This document shows, one piece after another, positions 54,464-64,000 of a DNA stretch of 64,000 nucleotides. The stretch spans positions 124,001 through 188,000 of the forward strand of contig NZ_MTQP01000065.1 of assembly GCF_001984175.1 (NCBI RefSeq). The letters run 5' to 3'. The notes beneath the pieces were generated by a model. It ran no database searches, was not told the DNA's origin, and saw nothing but the letters and a program-made list of their open reading frames with translations. How positions within the stretch are numbered: the first letter of the stretch is position 1; the number at the start of each line of letters is the position of its first letter. Origin of the DNA: Saccharothrix sp. ALI-22-I (GTDB taxonomy: Bacteria; Actinomycetota; Actinomycetes; Mycobacteriales; Pseudonocardiaceae). Made by a program: the position numbers and the translations under genes.

Positions 54464-56494
54464 TCAGTTGACGCAGCGCACCCCGTCCGCGGTGATGGGC
54501 GGCTGGGTCTCGTCCGGCTGCTGCCGCCGTGCGCCGTCCAGGCCGACCAGCGGCGCGCCTGCGAGGCTCTGCGTGCCCGGACCGTCGTAGTCTTCGCCGA
54601 CGAACACCTGGACGTGCCCGGCCGGGACGTTGGCGTCCTCTTCCAACTCCAGCCCGCCGCCCAGGGCCTGCGAGACGGCCTCCGCGCCCGCCTCACCGCC
54701 CACGCCGTAACGGACCACCGACGTGTCCATCGGCGTGGCGTTGGCGGTGCCGCCGTCGAGGAACTTCAGCGCCACCAGCGACTGGAGCACCCGCGACGCG
54801 AGCCCCGAGATGCCGGAGGCGTTGCGGACCTCGACGGTCACCGTCGCGTTGTCGATGGCCGTCGCGGTGTTGCTCTGCGCGGTCGGGTCGGCGTTGAGGT
54901 TCTTGAAGAACTTCTTCACGTCGCGCTCGTTGACCTCGATCGCCTGGCCGTCTTCGGGCGTGTCCAGCTCCGGGTTGCCGGTCGGGATCGTCTCGAACTT
55001 GAGGTTCCCACCGGTCAGGTCCTTCATCTGGGTGGCGAACCGCAGCACGTCCCAGTCCTGGTCCAGCACGATCGACTTGGTGAGCGCGTCGATCAGGGCG
55101 CTGAGCTTGCCGGGGTCGGACAGCGTGCCGGCGGACAGGATCTGCTTGGCCAGGCCTGCCATGAACACCTGCTGGCGGACGATGCGGTCGAGGTCGCCGC
55201 GCAGCAGCCCGTGCCGCTGCCGGACGAACGCCAGCGCCTCGCGGCCCTGGATCTTCTGCGGTCCGGCGGCGAAGTTCGCGCCGGAGTAGCTGTCCTTGGT
55301 GGCCTGGTTGAGGCACACGTCCACGCCGCCGACGGCCTTGGTGATCTCGTAGAACCCGACCAGGTTGATCTCGGCGTAGTGGTCGATGGTGACGCCGGTG
55401 AGGTCCTCGATGGTGCCGATGAGGTTCTTCGCGCCGTCCTTGCGCGACTCGACCTCCAGCTGCCTCTCGTCGGTGACGCCCTTGGCCTTCAGCTCTTCGA
55501 TGGCGTCGCCCTTGCCGTACCCGTACGCCGAGTTGATCTTGTGTCGGCCGTAGCCGCCCGCGATCTGCACGTAGGCGTCACGCGGGAACGACACCGCGAC
55601 GGCCTTGCCGCCGTCGTTCGGCACGTGCATCAGGATCAGCGTGTCGGTGTTCAGCCCGCCGTCGTTCTCGTTGCCCGCGTGCAGCTCGTTCAGGATCTCC
55701 TGGGGCAGCGGGTTGCCCTGGGCGTCGGTGCGGCTGTCCATGCCGACCATCAGGATGTCCACCGAGCCGTCGGCGGGCTTCTCACCGCCGCCTTCCTCGC
55801 TGATCACGTCAGTGGTAGTGATGTTGCTGAGCAACGACTGGAAGTTGGCCCACGCGTAGCCGGTGCCCAGCAGCACGACGACCGAGAAGAACGCGATGAT
55901 CGTGCGGCCGACCAGCGCGCCGCCGCTCGTCCGGCGCGCCGGCGGGCGTCCGCGCGGCGGACCGGTGCGGCCGGCGGGCGGACGTGGCCGCTGACCTGCG
56001 GCGGGGCGCTGACCAGGGCGCTGGCCGGGGCGCTGACCAGAGGCGCCGGGACGGCGTTCGGCGGCCGGCCTCGGCCGGTCCACGCCCTCGCTGCCGGCGC
56101 TCGCGCGCTCGTTCGGCCTGGCCGCACGACCCGCGTCGCCAGCCCTCGCCGCACGCCCTGCGTCGCCAGACCTCGCCGGACGACCTGCGTCGCCAGACCT
56201 CGCCGGACGACCTGCGTCGCCAGACCTCGCCGGACGACCCTCGTCACCCGGTCGGGGACGCTCTGACCTCGGCGGGCTCACCCTTTCGGGGGAGGCTCGC
56301 TGTGGCCGTTCACCCGGCAGGGGGCCACGTTCGCCGGCCGGACGGCGCTGCGGCGGCTCCACCCGTTCCCGCGGCTCGGAGCGCCTCGGCGGCTCCTGGC
56401 CACGCGGCGGTTGACCTGCGGAAGGACTCCGAGGGGGAACAGGTCGCCTGCGGAACCCGTCGGGTTCGCCTGGCCTCGGCGGCCGGTTGTCCAC
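54464..56494 (-). CDS. LytR-CpsA-Psr (LCP) family protein with long disordered N-terminus
   Basis: 676 residues. The first ~195 residues are cytoplasmic and rich in Arg/Pro/Gly, including RSGDAGRPA-type repeats; a membrane helix follows (TIIAFFSVVVLLGTGYAW). The LCP domain has MVGMDSRT, LNTDTLILMHVPNDG, VSFPRDAYVQI and FVRQRHGL with the conserved Arg/Asp residues. A C-terminal LytR_C domain (VEVRNASGISGLA...) ends it. LCP enzymes attach undecaprenyl-linked polymers such as arabinogalactan-type or teichoic glycans to peptidoglycan. I chose the GTG at 56494 (GGAGG 7 bases upstream) over a TTG five codons earlier. Confidence 0.92.
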   Translation of the reverse strand: MDNRPPRPGEPDGFRRRPVPPRSPSAGQPPRGQEPPRRSEPRERVEPPQRRPAGERGPLPGERPQRASPERVSPPRSERPRPGDEGRPARSGDAGRPARSGDAGRPARSGDAGRAARAGDAGRAARPNERASAGSEGVDRPRPAAERRPGASGQRPGQRPGQRPAAGQRPRPPAGRTGPPRGRPPARRTSGGALVGRTIIAFFSVVVLLGTGYAWANFQSLLSNITTTDVISEEGGGEKPADGSVDILMVGMDSRTDAQGNPLPQEILNELHAGNENDGGLNTDTLILMHVPNDGGKAVAVSFPRDAYVQIAGGYGRHKINSAYGYGKGDAIEELKAKGVTDERQLEVESRKDGAKNLIGTIEDLTGVTIDHYAEINLVGFYEITKAVGGVDVCLNQATKDSYSGANFAAGPQKIQGREALAFVRQRHGLLRGDLDRIVRQQVFMAGLAKQILSAGTLSDPGKLSALIDALTKSIVLDQDWDVLRFATQMKDLTGGNLKFETIPTGNPELDTPEDGQAIEVNERDVKKFFKNLNADPTAQSNTATAIDNATVTVEVRNASGISGLASRVLQSLVALKFLDGGTANATPMDTSVVRYGVGGEAGAEAVSQALGGGLELEEDANVPAGHVQVFVGEDYDGPGTQSLAGAPLVGLDGARRQQPDETQPPITADGVRCVN
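56131..56238 (-). repeat. 27-bp coding tandem repeat in the LCP gene
   Basis: Four consecutive 27-base units (starts 56131, 56158, 56185, 56212; the last three almost identical) encode RPARSGDAG nonapeptides in the disordered N-terminal tail. Unit number may vary between strains. Confidence 0.88.
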
Positions 56495-56669
56495 TCCCAC
56501 TCCTCCCAAGTACCCGGGTTCGTCCCGATGGACGCACGACGAGTCGCCCGGGTTGCCAACAGCGTGGCACAGCGGTGTGCGTGTGATCGTGATACCGGGT
56601 GTCGACCGGGCTGACCAGGCCGGTTACCCGATTGTGAGGAGCGACTCGGTGCGTTCGTAGACTGCCACC

Positions 56670-59639
<2,970 letters not shown>

Positions 59640-59936
59640 GCCGCCCCGTGCACGACGGAATCCCCGTCCCCGGCTGAACCGGTGGGCGGGGGTCGCCGTA
59701 TACGGCTATATGTCGCGGTGGGCGTGACGAATCGGGTGCGGACCGTGACAGCAGACCCGGTGGTAACACCGCCACCTGCGGATTCGATGTTCCGGGAAGG
59801 TCAACTGGTCGAATGTCGGTATCCATTTGGCGCTGTCGGGTTGCTACATCTTGACGAACCCGCTCCCGGGAGGATGGAATCCCGCCACATTCTGTTTCCG
59901 CCGTCGACGATGATGTGCCGCGCAAGGGGTTGGCGA

Positions 59937-61046
59937 ATGCTTAGGCTACCCAGAGCTGTGTCCTGCGCTCTGTTCGTCCTGTTGGTCACTTCGTGCGGGA
60001 CGGCGGTCGATCCGCTCGCGCCGCCCACCGGCGCCCGGGCGGAGAAACCGGTCGTCGGTGTGATCCTGCCCGACCTGGCCTCGTCGGATCGGTGGGCGGA
60101 CCAGGACGCGCCGCTGCTCAAACAGGCGTTGGGCTTCGCGGGCATCGAGGGCCTGATCGAGAACGCCGAGGGTGACGAGAAGAAGTTCACCAGCATCGCC
60201 GACGAGATGATCGCCCGCAAGGTCAAGGTGTTGGTGACGACGCCGTTGACCCCCGAGGGCGGCGCGGCGGTCGAGCGCAAGGCGAAAGACGCGGGCATCC
60301 CGGTCATCAACTACGACCGGATCAGCCTGGGCGGCCTGGCCGAGTACTACGTCTCCTTCGACAACATCAATGTGGGCGAATTGCAGGCCGAAGGTCTGCT
60401 GCAGTGCCTGGGGGACAAGGATGCCGCGCGGATCATCGAACTCCAGGGCGCGCCGACGGACAACAACGCCACGCTGTTCTTCGACGGTCAGCGCCGCAAA
60501 CTGGGCCCGAAATACGACACCGGCGCGTTGCGTTTGGTCGACAGCAAGGCCATCGATCAATGGGACCCATTGATCGGTAAAGCCACGTTCGAGCAGATGC
60601 TGGCGCGCAGCGGCGGTGTGATCGACGGCGTGGTGGCGGCCAACGACGGGCTGGCGGGCGCGGCGATCGAGGTGCTGAAGGCCAAGGGCCTGGCCGGCAA
60701 GGTGCCGGTGACCGGTCAGGACGCCACGCTCGACGGCCTGCGCGCGATCCTGCGCGGCGAGCAGTGCATGACGGTCTACAAGCCGATCCGGGACGAGGCC
60801 GAGGCGGCGGCGCGGCTGGCCATCGCGGTGGCCCGCGGCGACCTGAGCGGCGCGGACGACCTGGCCACCGGCAACACCCGTGACCTGGTGGCGAAGCGGG
60901 ACGTGAAGTCGCTGCTGTTGGGCGCGGACCTGATCACCCGGGGCAACGTGCGGACGTTGGTGGCCGAAGGCGCGGTCAAGTCGGTGGACCTGTGCGCGGG
61001 CGACACCGCGGACGACTGCGCCGAGCTGGGCATCAAGGTCAACTAG
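59937..61046 (+). CDS. Sugar ABC-transporter substrate-binding lipoprotein (xylose-type)
   Basis: 369 residues. A short lipoprotein signal (MLRLPRAVSCALFVLLVTSC) precedes a periplasmic-binding-protein type 1 domain: VVGVILPDLASSDRW, KKFTSIADEMIARKVKVLV, AKDAGIPVINYDRI, YVSFDNINVGELQAEGLLQ, VAANDGLAGAAIEVLKAKG and VTGQDATLDGLRAIL. This pattern is closest to XylF/ChvE-like sugar binders. No permease or ATPase gene is adjacent, so it is an orphan in this window. The ATG at 59937 has AAGGGG upstream; the 297 bases before it contain only a small GGTG-GTAA-CACC palindrome near 59760. Confidence 0.88.
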   Translation: MLRLPRAVSCALFVLLVTSCGTAVDPLAPPTGARAEKPVVGVILPDLASSDRWADQDAPLLKQALGFAGIEGLIENAEGDEKKFTSIADEMIARKVKVLVTTPLTPEGGAAVERKAKDAGIPVINYDRISLGGLAEYYVSFDNINVGELQAEGLLQCLGDKDAARIIELQGAPTDNNATLFFDGQRRKLGPKYDTGALRLVDSKAIDQWDPLIGKATFEQMLARSGGVIDGVVAANDGLAGAAIEVLKAKGLAGKVPVTGQDATLDGLRAILRGEQCMTVYKPIRDEAEAAARLAIAVARGDLSGADDLATGNTRDLVAKRDVKSLLLGADLITRGNVRTLVAEGAVKSVDLCAGDTADDCAELGIKVN

Positions 61047-61509
61047 ACGGCACCGGGACGTCGGCACCGGGGCCCGGCAGCACGTCGATGTCGGCGGGCC
61101 CCATCGGCTCGCCGCACTCCGAGCAGTGCAGCTCGACGTGCGCGATCCGGCCGCACGCGTGGTGGCGGTAGAGCACGGGCGGGCCGGCCTCACCCGCCGT
61201 CCAGCGATCGCCCCAGCGGACCATCACCATCAGCAGCTCGACCAGCTCGGTGCCCTTCGGGGTGAGCGCGTACTCGTGGCGCGGCGGTTTCGTCGAGTAC
61301 TCGCGGCGTTCCAGCACGCCCTGCTCCACCAGCCACTTCAGCCGTTCGGCGAGCACCTTGCGGGAGATGCCGAGGTCCTCTTGGAGCTGGTCGAAGCGCG
61401 CGATGCCCACGTAGACGTCCCGCAGGATCAGTGGCGACCACGGCTCGCCGATGACGTCCATGGTGCGCGCGATCGAGCAGGCCATCTCGCCGAACCGGGT
61501 CCGCTGCAC
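61039..61509 (-). CDS. HxlR-family transcriptional regulator
   Basis: 156 residues. The winged HTH contains CSIARTMDVIGEPWSPLILRDV (with the conserved Cys and W-x-x-L-I-L), GISRKVLAERLKWLVEQGVLERR and the wing YALTPKGTELV. A C-terminal extension with four possible zinc ligands (HACGRIAHVELHCSECGEP) is present in a subset of HxlR proteins. Some family members sense aldehydes or redox through cysteine. It diverges from the DUF899 gene, and two identical-type palindromes lie between them. It starts with GTG at 61509 and overlaps the sugar-binding gene's end by 8 bases. Confidence 0.92.
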   Translation of the reverse strand: MQRTRFGEMACSIARTMDVIGEPWSPLILRDVYVGIARFDQLQEDLGISRKVLAERLKWLVEQGVLERREYSTKPPRHEYALTPKGTELVELLMVMVRWGDRWTAGEAGPPVLYRHHACGRIAHVELHCSECGEPMGPADIDVLPGPGADVPVPSS

Positions 61510-61530
61510 GGCGCCAGTCTAGCCCAATGG

Positions 61531-61578
61531 GTTCCCTTAGGGAACGGAAGCCTGCTAGGCTTAGTTCCCTAAGGGAAC
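61531..61578. promoter_or_regulatory. Two palindromic operators GTTCCCTWAGGGAAC
   Basis: GTTCCCTTAGGGAAC (61531-61545) and GTTCCCTAAGGGAAC (61564-61578) are perfect 7+1+7 palindromes, 33 bp apart centre to centre. They fill the gap between divergent hxlR-type and DUF899 genes. Position and symmetry fit binding sites of the HxlR regulator controlling both genes. Confidence 0.8.
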
Positions 61579-61591
61579 CTGGAGGTGTGTG

Positions 61592-62248
61592 ATGGCCCGA
61601 CCGACCGTCGTCTCCCCGTGGGAGTGGCAGGCCGCGCGTGACGAACTGCTGGTCAAGGAGAAGGAACTCACCCATGCGCTGGACGCTTTGGCCGCCGAAC
61701 GCCGCAGACTGCCGATGGTCCGGCTGAGCGCCGACCACGCGTTCACCGCGCCGGACGGTTCCGTCGTCGGCCTGACGGACCTGTTCGCCGGTCGTCGGCA
61801 ACTGGTCGTCTACCACCACATGCTCGCGCCGGGGCAGGACTGGCTGTGCTCGGGCTGCTGCTCGTTCACCGACAACCTCGCCGACCAGACCCACCTCAAC
61901 GCCCGCGACACCACGTTGATCCTGATGTCCCGCGCGCCGCGGGACGAGATCGCCGCCGTCCGCGATCGGATGGGCTGGACCGTGCCGTGGTACTCGGCGG
62001 GTCAGGCGTTCTACGACGAACTGGGCCTGGGCGACGGCTTCGGGCTGAGCGTGTTCCTGCGCGACGGCGACGAGGTCTTCCGCAGCTACTTCACCACCGC
62101 GCGCGGTGTCGACCGGCTGCGACTGGACTTCAACCTGCTCGACCTGACGCCGTACGGCCGTCAGGAGCAGTGGGAGGACTCCCCGGACGGTTGGCCGCAG
62201 ACGCCGACCATGGCGTGGCTGCGCCTGCGTGACGAGTACGAGGTCTGA
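61592..62248 (+). CDS. DUF899 (thioredoxin-like) protein
   Basis: 218 residues of the DUF899 family. RRQLVVYHHMLAPGQDWLCSGCCSFTDNL contains a C-x-x-C-C motif (about residue 85), and LSVFLRDGDEVFRSYFTT and FNLLDLTPYGRQEQWEDSP are family hallmarks. The fold is thioredoxin-like; function is poorly known but redox chemistry is likely. The ATG at 61592 has GGAGG 6 bases upstream; a GTG one codon earlier is less well placed. It is probably controlled by the divergent HxlR protein. A 77-residue flavin-fold remnant follows 5 bases later. Confidence 0.9.
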   Translation: MARPTVVSPWEWQAARDELLVKEKELTHALDALAAERRRLPMVRLSADHAFTAPDGSVVGLTDLFAGRRQLVVYHHMLAPGQDWLCSGCCSFTDNLADQTHLNARDTTLILMSRAPRDEIAAVRDRMGWTVPWYSAGQAFYDELGLGDGFGLSVFLRDGDEVFRSYFTTARGVDRLRLDFNLLDLTPYGRQEQWEDSPDGWPQTPTMAWLRLRDEYEV

Positions 62249-62253
62249 TCGCC

Positions 62254-62487
62254 ATGACCCGCACCATGACCGAGGACGAACGCGACGAGTTCTTCGCACT
62301 GCCGCACGTGGCCGTGCTCAGCGTCGCCGCCGACGACGTGTACGCCGTGGTGAGCCGGTACGTGCCCGAGGCGGACGCCCGGGCGTTCGCGGAGGCCGAG
62401 ACCACCGACCCGTCCGGCACGTTCGTCTTGTTCACCGGCCGTCCGGTGCGGTGGTTGACCAACGACTTCGGCGAGGCGGACGACTGA
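62254..62487 (+). CDS. 77-residue protein, probable internally deleted PNPOx-family remnant
   Basis: The first ~28 residues (MTEDERDEFFALPHVAVLSVAADD) match the N-terminus of pyridoxamine-5'-phosphate-oxidase-like flavin proteins, and the last ~45 (VVSRYVPEADARAFAEAE, VRWLTNDFGEADD) match their C-terminus. The ~70 residues that should lie between, including the flavin-binding strands, are missing without loss of frame. It may be a non-functional remnant still in frame after the DUF899 gene, or a short derived protein. The ATG is 5 bases after the DUF899 stop. Confidence 0.6.
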   Translation: MTRTMTEDERDEFFALPHVAVLSVAADDVYAVVSRYVPEADARAFAEAETTDPSGTFVLFTGRPVRWLTNDFGEADD

Positions 62488-62490
62488 GGT

Positions 62491-63216
62491 CTAACCCTCT
62501 TCGTCGTGCCGCCCGGAGATGAACTCCTGCACGCGGATCTTCACCTGGATGAGTGGTTGTCGGATGCGGGCCTCCCGGCGGTACGCGCGGCGCAGCTTGC
62601 GGGAGCCTTCGGTGTACCGCCACCGGGCCCACGGCGAGCCGGGTCTGGCCAGGCGCAGCGCGCCGATCTCCGGCAGCACGGGCACCAGCAGCCCGAGCAG
62701 CCCGGTCCACACCTTGCCCTTCAGCAGAGCCACTATGGCGAATGCCATGTTGACCAGGATGATCAGCACGCGCAAGGCCACACCCTCGCCGTAGAACTCG
62801 TCGTAGCCCAGCGGTCGGGCGCCGAGCAGGAGCAGGCCGGTCATCCCGATGGCCAGGAACACCGCGTCGACCGACAGTCGACCGTCCTTGGTCCAGTACA
62901 CGTCCCGCAGGTGCAGGATCAGCGCGAACTCGTCGAGCACCAGGGCCGCGCCCACGCCGAGCAACGCGGCTGCGGCAACCCGCACCCCGTGCTGGTCGTC
63001 CGGCACGGCCAACCCGATCACGCCGCCGAGGAGCATGAAGACGGCTCCGAACACGACGTGGTGGATGTGCGTCCCACCAGGGGTGATGTTGCCGGGCCAC
63101 CAGCGCACCTTGGCCCGGATGAGCCGGACGCTGATGCGGATGAAGACGAAGGTGACCACGAGGCCGAGGAAGAAGAACAGCAACCGGGACTGGGGGAGGT
63201 CGAGCGAGGTCACCAC
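62491..63216 (-). CDS. Integral membrane protein of unknown function
   Basis: 241 residues with about six hydrophobic helices. PGGTHIHHVVFGAVFMLLGGV contains a conserved-looking HIHH motif, and VLDEFALILHLRDVYW follows. The C-terminal 60 residues are basic and cytoplasmic (RRAYRREARIRQPLIQ). The protein resembles conserved actinobacterial integral membrane proteins without known function. A GTG start at 63216 is used. It converges with the flavin-fold remnant, with a 3-base gap. Confidence 0.8.
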   Translation of the reverse strand: MVTSLDLPQSRLLFFFLGLVVTFVFIRISVRLIRAKVRWWPGNITPGGTHIHHVVFGAVFMLLGGVIGLAVPDDQHGVRVAAAALLGVGAALVLDEFALILHLRDVYWTKDGRLSVDAVFLAIGMTGLLLLGARPLGYDEFYGEGVALRVLIILVNMAFAIVALLKGKVWTGLLGLLVPVLPEIGALRLARPGSPWARWRYTEGSRKLRRAYRREARIRQPLIQVKIRVQEFISGRHDEEG

Positions 63217-63550
63217 CCCATCTTCGCCCCAGGGGGTTACTTCATGTTGACCCTGCCCTGGACGTGACCTGTGGGGCGCGTGGCGCGCCGTATCGGTTCA
63301 GGCCTGGAAGACCCGCCGTGATGGCCGTCTCGCTCACCGCAGCTGTGCGACTCGCCGCATTCTTCTGCTCGACTGCCGGCGGGATCTCATGGTTGACTGT
63401 CTGCGGTCGTACCTTTCTGTGTTCGTGTTCCACCACGCTCGCGGAACGGAGTTGCGGGCGCCGAACTTTCCTCGCCAGGAGGGGCCGGGGCCCTAGCTGA
63501 CCCGGTGGTCGCAAGCGCGATCCGGCACCTGTTAGAGGAGAAGTAGCAAG
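63217..63550. other. 334-bp region holding the cold-shock gene promoter and leader
   Basis: No convincing gene. It carries the upstream region of the cold-shock gene and probably a long 5' leader, as in many csp genes. A GAGGAGAAG ribosome site lies at about 63536-63544. Promoter elements are not clear enough to place. Confidence 0.5.
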
Positions 63551-63760
63551 ATGGCAGTGACTCAGGGCACCGTGAAGTGGTTCAATGCGGAGAAGGGCTT
63601 CGGCTTCATCTCCCCGGACAACGGTGGCGCCGACGTGTTCGTGCACTACTCGGAGATCCAGAGCAACGGCTACCGCACCCTGGAAGAGAACCAGCGGGTG
63701 GAGTTCGAGATCGGCCAGGGCCAGAAGGGCCCGCAAGCGCAGACGGTTCGGCCGCTCTGA
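63551..63760 (+). CDS. Cold-shock-domain protein
   Basis: 69 residues, one cold-shock domain. [18 protein letters not shown] contains RNP1 (KGFGFI) and DVFVHYSEI contains RNP2. CSPs bind single-stranded RNA/DNA and melt RNA structures. The length is typical for CspA-type proteins of actinobacteria. A strong terminator follows about 35 bases after the stop. Confidence 0.97.
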   Translation: MAVTQGTVKWFNAEKGFGFISPDNGGADVFVHYSEIQSNGYRTLEENQRVEFEIGQGQKGPQAQTVRPL

Positions 63761-63795
63761 CCTAATCCGGGTCACCACCAGGACCTGGATCTTTT

Positions 63796-63832
63796 CGGGC
63801 CGCCAACCCCTCCACCGGGGGTTGGCGGCCCG
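63796..63832. terminator. Strong hairpin after the cold-shock gene
   Basis: A 15-bp perfect stem (CGGGCCGCCAACCCC / GGGGTTGGCGGCCCG) with a 7-base loop, preceded by CTTTT on the upper strand, lies between the csp gene and a convergent gene. Confidence 0.88.
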
Positions 63833-63842
63833 AATCGTCTCC

Positions 63843-64000
63843 TCAGGTGGTCAACACGGGGGCCGGACCGACCTGTTCGCCGTAGACGCGCTTGCCCACC
63901 AGACGCGCGTTGTCGAACACGAAGAACGCCGTCGTCCGCACCCGGAACGCCCGCCCGGTGGGCTCCTCGCCGCGGAGACTGCCCAGGTGGGTGCCCTGCA
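63843..64000 (-). CDS. SnoaL-like/NTF2-family protein, C-terminal end
   Basis: The last 52 codons of a leftward gene that continues past the right edge. The translation QGTHLGSLRGEEPTGRAFRV, then TAFFVFDNARLVGKRVYGEQ is typical of SnoaL-like ester cyclases (G-T-H..., P-T-G-R, and the final strand). Such NTF2-fold proteins cyclise polyketides or have unknown roles in general metabolism. It converges on the cold-shock gene across a shared hairpin. Substrate and length cannot be judged from the fragment. Confidence 0.7.
   Translation of the reverse strand, partial: QGTHLGSLRGEEPTGRAFRVRTTAFFVFDNARLVGKRVYGEQVGPAPVLTT

Noticed and set aside
54362-56266. Long open frame on the plus strand opposite the LCP gene (634 codons)
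   Set aside because: It is the antisense frame of a well-supported LCP gene; long antisense frames are expected at this GC content, and the translation matches nothing.

Overview
The window is high-GC DNA (many GTG starts, G/C-ending codons, short gaps, frequent ATGA/GTGA/TGATG overlaps) from an actinomycete. Gene content points to the Pseudonocardiales (a Saccharothrix/Lentzea/Actinosynnema-like organism): mec-cysO-cysM cysteine synthesis, LAxTG sortase substrates, a gatD-murT pair, LytR-CpsA-Psr and SanA-like envelope proteins, and a chromosome order close to the Mycobacterium tuberculosis Rv1329-Rv1341 block. The genus is an inference. I see no integrase, transposase, prophage or CRISPR array.

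Layout. 1-3.2 kb: methionine salvage operon (DszC/SfnB-like flavoprotein end, mtnA, mtnC, mtnB, mtnD). 3.1-5.7 kb: HD hydrolase and an OmpR-type two-component system, next to a broken phosphotransferase. 6.2-8.0 kb: two tandem, paralogous LANTG-anchored surface proteins. 8.3-13.6 kb: ctaD, serB, a PTH2-like protein and a phospholipase-D protein. 13.8-35.6 kb: the conserved block dinG / pncA-pncB / clpS-DUF2017-P1 peptidase / mec-cysO-cysM / rhomboid-murI-MBL hydrolase / rph-rdgB. It is interrupted by lineage-specific genes: bioY, secreted proteins, a wecB epimerase, xylan-deacetylation genes (one decayed), an extra MBL hydrolase, SMP-30, hemerythrin and OsmC. 35.6-37.8 kb: a NACHT NTPase resembling bacterial NLR immune proteins. 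37.9-51 kb: peroxiredoxin, a lipoprotein, flavin oxidoreductases, a NarL-type two-component system, DedA, a CobW GTPase, a tRNA, two TetR regulators and a Baeyer-Villiger-type monooxygenase. 51-56.5 kb: cell-envelope genes gatD-murT, an HTH regulator, SanA-like and LCP proteins. 56.7-64 kb: a single-chain GlyQ-GlyS glycyl-tRNA synthetase, a sugar-binding lipoprotein, an HxlR/DUF899 divergent pair with two operators, a membrane protein and a cold-shock protein.

The most unusual feature is a family of intergenic arrays built from about 22-bp units with the core CGTGTCCAACGTTC. Seven arrays (about 13.6, 15.9, 20.1, 23.7, 29.3, 45.5 and 51.0 kb) occur in this window, in both orientations. They usually start within about 25 bp of a stop codon. 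Several sit where conserved blocks meet inserted or decayed genes. Where orientation flips inside an array, perfect inverted repeats of 11-18 bp form.

A second theme is gene decay by internal deletion or frameshift: a CE1 esterase-CBM2 gene, a shortened P1 peptidase, a 77-residue flavin-reductase-like remnant, a 5'-truncated SRPBCC gene, a frameshifted phosphotransferase and a small secreted protein with two homopolymer frameshifts.
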